Assembly: GCF_027580225.2 (NCBI RefSeq)
Contig: NC_073340.2
Span: forward strand, 16,438,001 to 16,502,000
Direction: 5' to 3'
DNA length: 64,000 bases
Origin: Misgurnus anguillicaudatus
Taxonomy: Eukaryota > Chordata > Actinopteri > Cypriniformes > Cobitidae
Below are positions 56,268-64,000 of the stretch, in pieces (the first letter of the stretch is position 1; each line of letters begins with the position of its first letter). A program made the position numbers and the translations under genes. The notes under the pieces were generated by a model. The model saw nothing but the letters and a program-made list of their open reading frames with translations. It was not told where the DNA came from and ran no database searches.

Positions 56268-56324
<57 letters not shown>
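56268..56324. repeat. (CA)n microsatellite
   Basis: About 28 CA units, just outside the right end of the nest. The following TGTGGGGACATT... and TGTCCCCAC blocks to 56590 are a common fish repeat bounded by CA runs. Confidence 0.92.
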
Positions 56325-56325
<1 letters not shown>

Positions 56326-56588
56326 TCTGGTTTCCATGTTTTGTGGGGACATTCCATAGACGTAATGCATTTACCGTACAAACTGTATATTCTATTCCCC
56401 TAACCTACCCCATTCCCTAACCCCAACCATCACAGAAACCCTTCTACTACTTTCAAGAAACATCATTCCGTTTGATTTATAAGCTTGTTTCCTCATGGGG
56501 ACATCAAAATGTCCCCACAAGGTCACAAAAACACTGGTATTCCTATCTTTGTGGGGACAATTGGTCCCCACAACGTGATAATTACCAG

Positions 56589-56590
<2 letters not shown>

Positions 56591-56628
<38 letters not shown>
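56591..56628. repeat. (AC)n microsatellite
   Basis: About 18 AC units. 56630-57015 is AT-rich with nothing recognised. Confidence 0.9.
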
Positions 56629-56629
<1 letters not shown>

Positions 56630-57019
56630 ATACATATAATCAGACACTGTCTGGTGCAATCTTAAAAAAAATCTATGTAAAATGTGCATAAAATATATAA
56701 TAATATATAATACAACTAGACATAAAATAAAGCAATATTTGTATACACATTGCATTTATTATGTATCCATTACTAGGCTATACATTTGTGTATAAATAAT
56801 TGAAAACGTAAATATGAGATTTATCAACTTTAATCGTTACAGGTTTTGGACAGGATTGTTTGAGGTTAAACATTTAAATTACGTCTTGTAGAATTCGTTT
56901 GCTATTTGTTTAGGTATTTACTATAAAAATATACTTCATTGTTTCTCCTACCTTATTTTAATACTGCGAAAAAGAGTAGTTTGTATGCCCGATTTCGTAG
57001 AGACCCTTAATGTTCACAA

Positions 57020-57247
57020 GGCCGTTTCTCAATATGCGTTCTTGTCTATACTTGTGATCTTGTGGACTTGTGAAACGTTATCAGTCGCGGACCAAGTGCA
57101 GTTCCAAATCAAAGTTCGCATCAAGCCCAAGTTCACATAAAATCCCCGGATGTGTTCTTGATCCGCCCATTTTATCGAGGATGCATCAGAGGATGCAACT
57201 ACGAAGGACACAAGTCCGAGTTTGGCGTACTTGGTATTGAGAAACGT
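57020..57247. mobile_element. TIR MITE
   Basis: The ends GGCCGTTTCTCAATATGCG and (inverted) GACGTTTCTCAATACCAAG. The short open frame inside is not a gene. Confidence 0.55.
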
Positions 57248-57249
57248 CT

Positions 57250-57262
57250 GGAAAACGAAACT
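57250..57262. promoter_or_regulatory. ISRE-consensus match, no gene attached
   Basis: GGAAAACGAAACT fits GGAAANNGAAACT exactly. It lies 14.3 kb upstream of IFIT D exon 2 and next to a MITE. No exon with an ATGAG-GTAAG donor is visible nearby, so it may be coincidental. Confidence 0.3.
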
Positions 57263-57279
57263 TAAGCACGCGTACAGTA

Positions 57280-58330
57280 AGTGTCGAGTTTGTGTTAAAT
57301 GACCATAAACAGATTTACGTCATGTTGCGCTTTTGTTTTTTATTTTCTTAAAGCTTAAACAACATTTGCATTGTATATTCATTTGGTAAGTAAATGCAAA
57401 AATAAAATAAAATAAGGAATAATATTTGGTTTCTTATTAATTTTTATTTATATAATAGTAGTATTGTGCATTTTATAATACACCATTTATATTATGATAT
57501 TTCTACATGTATTTGGATTAATCTACATTACATGAAATAATAATTTATATATTAATAAAAACTAATTAAATTCAGAAAAATATATATCAATTATAAAGGT
57601 CAATATCAATAAATATATCAATATTTTAAGCATTAACGTTTTTCACAGAGCAATGAAAAACTCAAGAAAGTGTTTACAGCAAGTTGCTATGTCACTCCTT
57701 CGTAAAACCAAATGCGATACCAGCATGACAGTGTTCGCGAGCCATCCATAAAACACCAGTCATGGGACTTCACGTGCGGAAAGTGAATGTTTAATAAAAT
57801 GTAGGACAGATTTATTAGCCAGGTTTGCGTTATTGTAGTGTTTATTTCAATGTCACATAAAACAGAGTGCATACAGTGGAAGTGATAATGTAATTGAAAG
57901 ATAGCATACTACCACAATTGAAATTACAACTAAGTTTCGGTTTTGTGTTAAATGACCCTGCATGAACCACTGTCTGTGCTTATTCAAGTTATATCATGTT
58001 GCTCTTTTGATTTCTATTTTCTAGATGCCCATTGCTATTGTACAACATAATGTTAATTTACATTGCAATTCATTTGGTGAGTAGATGCAGGAATAATGGG
58101 TTTTCTTATTATTATTACTACTATAGTAGTAGTATTGTACAATTTATAATTCGCAGTTACTAACGTGTTATTCCATTTATTTTTATAAAACTGCATTAGA
58201 TAAAACTATATATTTTCACTATTAACAAAACAAATTACATTTTAAAAATATATCAAATATGAAGATCAATATAAATAATATATATATATATATATATCAA
58301 TGTTTAGGCATTAATACATTTTAATTCAAT
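57280..58330. repeat. Two related AT-rich copies
   Basis: 57280-57660 and 57930-58330 share TTTGTGTTAAATGACC, CATGTTGC...CTTTTG and ATTCATTTGGT(A/G)AGTA in the same order. This is an imperfect tandem duplication or two copies of a repeat. Non-coding. Confidence 0.55.
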
Positions 58331-58350
58331 TCAACTTTATTAGTATAAAT

Positions 58351-58704
58351 TAGGGCTGTCAAAAGATTAATCGCGATTAATCGCATCCAAAATAAAAGTT
58401 TGTGTTTACATAACATATGTGTGTGTACTGTGTATAATTATTATTTATATATAAAAACACACCCAATCATGTATATATTTAAGAAAAAATGTTATATTTA
58501 TATATAAAATATTTATTTATATATAATATAAATTATAGAAATGTATATACAGTATTTAAATGCAAATATTTCTTAAATATATACATGAATGTGTGTGTAT
58601 TTATATATACATAATATTTATACACAGTACACACACATATGCTATGTAAACACAAACTTTTATGTTGGATGCGATTAATCGCGATTAATCTTTTGACAGC
58701 CCTA
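58351..58704. mobile_element. hAT MITE (TAGGGCTGTC type)
   Basis: TAGGGCTGTCAAAAGATTAA ... its inverted copy, flanked by the 8-bp duplication GTATAAAT (58343-58350 and 58705-58712). Nearly palindromic, 354 bp. Confidence 0.87.
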
Positions 58705-58857
58705 GTATAAATTCAACAATTCAGCTTTATTTCCCTTGCAAAACAGCTTTAAAGAAGCCACAAATTAAATATACATAAACTCAACATACATTAAACACAG
58801 ACCAATCAAAAGTAAAAAAAAAACACAAAACTGGAATCAAGTCCACTGTGCTGCCAT

Positions 58858-59372
58858 TGTAATGATATGTAAACAGACGGAAGCAGTTGCAGGTGAAAAC
58901 ACAATGTTTATTAAATAGACAGGGAAAACCAAAGACTGAATAGGTGGCCAGGCAGGAAAAGTCCAGTGTTGTTGGCAATGGTGACGAAGGACTACGGTGG
59001 TGAGTTGGTGATGGTGATGTTGAAGGCACCGTTGGTGGAGTGGTGAGCAGTGGTGAATCCAGGCTGAACACGGGAACATTCACACGAAGACGACAGCAAC
59101 AACAAACAATCCAACTCGACGATACAATAATCCACACAAGATGACACGGAGATCCAAACAACACGAGTAGCAAACATTGAATGAGAATCTGGCAGTGAAC
59201 AGAGAGTCATGTGAGTATTTATGGAGAGAATGTAATGATGATCAGCTGGAGCGAGACAATCAACACACAGGTGAACGTGATCATGCTAACGAGCACATGG
59301 CAGAGTGGTGAGTAAACATACACACACACAAACACATGACACAGAGGAAACAATAGATTTCCTACCGTGACA
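58858..59372 (-). repeat. 3' LTR of a Gypsy chromovirus
   Basis: On the minus strand it begins TGTCACGG directly after a polypurine tract (GGGGAGAGGGTAC) and contains AATAAA near its end. The right boundary is firm; the left (ATCATTACA on the minus strand) is by the TG/CA rule only. The partner LTR is outside the window. Confidence 0.65.
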
Positions 59373-62300
59373 GTACCCTCTCCCCTAGGACGTCACTTGA
59401 CGTTCCCAGCCTGCTTTACCTTTAGATTGTTATCATCAATAAGGCAGTGATCCAATATGTCTCGAGCAGGAACCCACATTCTCTCCTCCGGACCGTAACC
59501 TTCCCAATCCACCAAGTACTGAAATCCGCGTCCCCTCCGTCTAGAGTCCAGGGCTGCGTTTCCCGATAACGTTGACTCTTAGCGCGCTACGAAGACTCTT
59601 AAGTTAAACCTTAACTACAGGTTTACCTTTTCTAGGCGTGTTTACCGAACTGTACCTTAGCGGGTTTCTTAAGGTATACTTTCTTACGTACGACGTTACC
59701 AGGTGCGGTCCGTGGCGATGGTGCACTTATAGGTTGATATCGATTGCTCGACAATCAATTGTTCACTTTATGTAATAGGTACTTCGCTGCGTTATGAGAG
59801 AGCGGTGTTATTTATTAAATAAACATTTCAGAAATAGTTCAAGTTACATTTATTGGGAATATCTGGTAAAAATATTTCAAATTGCAAACAACTAAATATA
59901 AACCTTGAATATTTTATTTTATATCAAATCCATGCAAAACTCGCAACTTCATGTCCAAAAGTATCATGCATAAAGTGCTCCAATGCATCCATTATTCCTT
60001 CACTTTAAAGGATAATTTATATTAGGGGTTCCCATAAATGCGTTGCACAGGGGAATAAGGTGGGTCGTGCAAGTCACCTGGCTTGGCATTACACTTAAAA
60101 TATATAAAAACAAATTGTTGTTCATTTGTTGACGCGTTTATGTGCTTGGACACTGGATGCGCAACAGCGCGTTTACAATGCGGATGCATTTCTGGAGCCG
60201 CGCCTGTCTGTTTACCTTAAATATAACATAATAATATATATTATATGATATATAAATATATATTATGATTGTTTTAGATTTTAGCTTTGATTAGTTTTAA
60301 TGTGGAAAATTTGTTGACCTTATACAAGCAATAATCAAGTGGAGCAGTTTCTTTTGAGTGTTTATAAAGAATATGGCATGCAGCTGCCTCAAAATTAAAA
60401 ACTTCGATGCAAAGTCGACTTAACATCAATAATAATATTTAGGAAAATCAACAATTATGATTTTGTGATGAATGTGCTCCCGTGGCATGCGATTTTACTT
60501 GATTTGTTTTGTTGCAGCTAAAATAGCCGGTAAACTAAAGACCCAAAATGTTTTTTTAATAGTTTAAAATCTAACAACCATCAGTGTAATGATGTCTAAT
60601 TATGTGAATTTTTTATTCTTTAACTTCCACCCTGAAGCTATTTTGGGGATTTTCGCCTGGATTTGGCCTACCCAATTTCAAAAGCTTCCCATACCCACAT
60701 GCAGAGGTTTACATACAAATGTTTGGTATCATTTTACAGGAAACCCTTTGAAATTACATAAAACACTGTTGAAAGTGCTAAACATGGTTGTATGTGATGT
60801 CAGTCCTCTAATAAACACAAAAATAAATAGGCGCTTTTTGATGTTTTTTTTCTAAAGTTTTTATTTAAAAGTGTATAACTCTGGCCCTGAGTGCCTCAGC
60901 TCCCTGCAGACAGTTTTGTTTGATTCCAGCAATTGCCAGCTTACAGAGGAAAAAATATTTTTTTCTCTATCATAATCTATGCAAAAGTTATTTTTCTCCA
61001 ACTGATGGGAGGAATAATACCCTTTTTGTATACAATTTCTGCCTAAAAACATTTGAAGTGCTCCCATAACCACATACAGTGGAATAAATGCAATTGCTTT
61101 ATATCATTTTAAAGAAAACCCTTTGAAGTTACATAAAAAGCTGCTGTTTGTGACAAATAGTGTTATTTATGTTGTTTTTCATATGATAAAACACCAAATT
61201 TTATTTTTATATGTTGTAAATACTGCCTCTGATAGTGTATAACTCTGGTTCTGGGTGCTCTAGCAGACTGCAGACAGTTCTGGTTGTTACCAGCAGCAGA
61301 CAGTTAACACCCAAAAAAAGAATGATCTCTTTAGCATGTCGCATTCAAAAGTTATTTTCATTTTACTGAAGTGTCCGAAAATACATTTTTCATATAAATA
61401 TTAATTTTTTGTTTTGGACATATAATAAATAACAAGGGATTATTCATGCACACGACCTAAGAAAATGCTGTGAATGGACTCATTTTTTAGAGTAGGACCT
61501 AAGAGAAAAGATGGTGTATCATTTGTGGCTATATGTGCTATCTGAGGCAGTCCACACTCAATTTTCCCATATGTTTACAAAAGACGATTTTTTACCTTAT
61601 TATTCATTCAACTATTGTTGGATACGTGTTGATAATAGAACAAAAATAACGATGTAGCCTTATTCCTGAGAATGAGAGCTTTCATTTGATATAAGACTTG
61701 CCCATGTTTGTCATACTTGAAAAATATGAAATATGTGAATATTAAATCATATAAAAAATTATGGGGGGGGGGGTGATAGTGTAAATTAAGTGTAAATAAC
61801 TTTCTTACAGTAAAAGATTTCTCAAAGTGATGCATATCTGGAGAAAGTAGAGAGTCTAAGCTTTCAAACAGTATCTCATATGTGTTACTGGGGTCCATTA
61901 TGGACCATTAAAGATTAAAAGAATATTTTATTTGAGTCAAAATACGAAATTTTGTACCCGGGACTGGGTCCTCAGGGTTTAAGAGGTTAAATAAAAAATG
62001 CCTAATTTAACACGGAGAGTACTTCAACTGTTTTTATAGATATTTAGTTATATAGACTGCAATATACATAAGCTTTTATCACAGTCATGGCCCCTAGCGG
62101 AGTCAAGTGGGATAAGGTATAGCTAAGAGTGCTCCAGACCAACCTTCCGAACGAATGACTTTCAGAAGTGATACGTAACTAAGAAAGTTTCGGGAAACAC
62201 GTATTAACGATAAGGTACAGCTTAAGGTACAACTTAAGAATGACGTAGAGCTAAGAAGGTTTCGGGGAACGCAGCCCAGAATACGGTTGACCGAATATGT

Positions 62301-64000
62301 GGGTTCCCCATCTACGAGACGAGGCAGGGGGGCAGGCTGATTAAGACGAGAGTAAGTCACGGGTTTAATTTTGGAGACATGAAACGCAGGATGAATCCTC
62401 CTGTACGCAGGAGGGAGGTTAAGGCACACTGTTACTGGATTAATGATTTTTGTAACAGCGAACGGGCCAATATATTTGGGAGCAAGTTTATTTGATACGG
62501 AATGCATCGGAATGTTCTGGGTAGAAAGCCACACTTTTTGACAGACGACATAGACGGGTGGCTTTGACCGGTGGCGATCGGCCTTAGCCTTGGTGCGCGA
62601 CCTTGCCTGTAGCAGATGGAGCAGAGCAGTTTTTGGTCCAGGTACAGTGACACCTCTGGACTAGTGCATGAGCAGAAGGGACCAAAACCTCGGATTCCAA
62701 ACTGGGAAAATTTGGTGGTTGGTAACCTAGATTACACTTAAATGGAGACATGCCCGTGGATGGCACTGGCAACGAATTGTGTGCGTATTCCACAATTGAG
62801 AGATGCTGGCTCCAGGACGATGGATTCTTGGAGACCAAACATCACAACACCCTTTCGACAACCTGATTGGCTCGCTCGGTTTGACCATTGCTCTGGGGAT
62901 GGAACCCTGAAGAAAGACTAACAGTCGCTCCTAGCAATTTGCAAAACTTGGCAAAATTTGGACACGAATTGGGGACCTCTGTCAGAGACCATGTCTGTCG
63001 GGAGGCCATGTATTTGGAAGACGTGGTCGATGACAGTTACCGCTGTCTCCTTGGCTGACGGTAATTTGGGTAAAGGAATAAAGTGGGTCGCCTTCGAGAA
63101 TCGATCCACTACGGTTAAAATCACCGTATTACCCCCTTTGGTAATAAAATCTAGCGAAATATAGGGCCAGGGTCTCGAAGGGACTGGCAGCGGTAAAAGT
63201 AACCCATCTGGAGGTCGATTGGAAGTCTTACCAGTGGTGCAAACCGAGCAAGCCAAGACAAAATCGTGGGTGTCGGGAGCCATACCTGGCCACCAAAATC
63301 GTTGCATGACTAGAAATCTAGTTTTACTAACCCCTGGATGACAAGCCACACTGGAGCAATGACCCCACTGAAGGACGTCGTTCGGTGGGCAGCGAGCCAG
63401 GGGCGTTACCCCTTCTGAGGCTGTCAAAACCTTTGATTCGACCTCCCATCTGAGCGTGGAGATAATGATGGTCTCCGGCAAAATGCGCTCGGGAGTAGCA
63501 GTACGATCGGAACGCTCAAAAAGATGGGATAAAGCATCGGGTTTGGTGTTTTTTGAATCCGGACGGTAAGAGAGTGTAAAATCGAAACGGCCGAAAAAAG
63601 AGCCCACCGAGCCTGCCTGGAGTTAAGTCTTTTGGCAGTTCTAATGTATTCGAGATTCTTATGGTCCGTCCACACAATGAAAGGTACCCCCGACCCCTCA
63701 AGCCAGTGACGCCATTCCTCCAGTGCTAGTTTGACTGCTAACAACTCTTGATTGCCAATGTCATAGTTAACTTCCGCAGGAGACAAACGATGAGAGAAAA
63801 TGTGCATGGATGAACCTTTCCGTCTGAGGATGCGCGCTGGGAAAGAACTGCTCCTACCCCCACCTCTGACGCATCAACCTCCACTATGAATTAACGTGAA
63901 TGATCAGGGGTGACGAGAATGGGAGCTGAAACAAAGCAGCTTTTCAGTTTAGCAAACGCAGCTTCGGCTGCGTCTGACCACCTGAACGTCAAACTTGGGG
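59373..64000 (-). pseudogene. pol: Gypsy chromovirus pol: RNase H, integrase, chromodomain (split and frameshifted; runs off window)
   Basis: Reading leftwards from 64000: RNase H ([29 protein letters not shown]), then the integrase zinc region (CHPG...CSVC), then the core ([14 protein letters not shown]). SH3-like text follows (LAPKYIGPFAVTKIINP, HPAFHVSKIKP). After the Harbinger-like insertion comes a chromodomain ([17 protein letters not shown], 59390-59540). The conserved pieces lie in at least four different frames, so no protein can be made. RT and gag are beyond the window. The chromodomain places it among sushi-type chromoviruses. Confidence 0.85.
59552..62276. mobile_element. PIF/Harbinger-like element inside the Gypsy pol
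   Basis: The ends GGCTGCGTTTCCCGATAACG and (inverted) GGCTGCGTTCCCCGAAACC, with the 3-bp duplication CAG (59549-59551 and 62277-62279). Removing it restores continuity between the integrase tail and the chromodomain. No transposase ORF. Two internal stretches near 60870 and 61235 repeat GTGTATAACTCTGG...GCAGACAGTT. Confidence 0.75.

Noticed and set aside
57029..57211. 60-residue ORF near 57.1 kb
   Set aside because: It lies wholly inside a TIR MITE.
58781..59210. 130-residue minus-strand ORF near 59 kb
   Set aside because: It lies inside the Gypsy LTR and has low-complexity composition.

Overview
This is vertebrate nuclear DNA, very probably from a teleost and most likely a cyprinid. Four two-exon genes of the interferon-induced tetratricopeptide (IFIT) family sit in a very dense bed of fish-type transposable elements: BEL/Pao, Gypsy with chromodomain, DIRS, hAT, PIF/Harbinger-like, TA-flanked MITEs and LINE pieces. 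The teleost assignment comes from the repeat families and the IFIT cluster. The species cannot be read from the sequence. || Layout. 1-1.5 kb: last exon of a small unrecognised gene (+). 2.24-9.71 kb: a complete but defective BEL/Pao retrotransposon (-) with a perfect 5-bp target duplication, a tRNA-Tyr-type primer site and almost identical LTRs. 12.1-16.8 kb: IFIT gene A (-); its intron carries a short hAT and a large TIR element with another hAT nested in it. 17.2-21.5 kb: three-level nest (TIR element > hAT > LTR element with a Ser/Pro-rich ORF). 21.7-26.7 kb: palindromic DNA element split by a tandem LTR-internal-LTR-internal-LTR retroelement. 26.8-29.97 kb: LINE reverse-transcriptase scrap and small repeats. 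30.05-33.3 kb: IFIT gene B (-). 36.8-40.6 kb: IFIT gene C (-) with a textbook ISRE promoter but a premature stop. 41.56-43.0 kb: IFIT gene D (-), whose first exon is not found. 43.09-56.26 kb: a TA-flanked element opened by successive insertions (solo LTR, two hAT copies in opposite orientation, a DIRS element, another hAT). 56.3-58.7 kb: microsatellites and MITEs. 58.86-64 kb: 3' part of a decayed Gypsy chromovirus (-), split by a Harbinger-like element; it runs off the window. || How it fits together. All four IFIT genes lie on the minus strand with nearly the whole protein in exon 2. Exon 1 gives only the start codon and a phase-2 splice (seen for A and C, plausible for B). A and C are recent paralogues: coding exon, exon 1 and core promoter all align. 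They have decayed differently. C keeps the ISRE and exon-1 ATG but has a stop 33 codons early. A keeps its full frame but has lost consensus bases of the ISRE and the ancestral exon-1 ATG, with an upstream in-frame ATG available instead. || The most interesting non-gene observation is that two different LTR families (18600-21440 and 21883-26434), neither encoding a reverse transcriptase here, share one primer design. Eleven bases beginning 1 nt inside the 5' LTR are perfectly complementary to an 11-base stretch of the same LTR lying where the transcript should begin, as in Tf1-type self-priming. Both carry repeat-built, low-complexity ORFs in place of a normal gag-pol.
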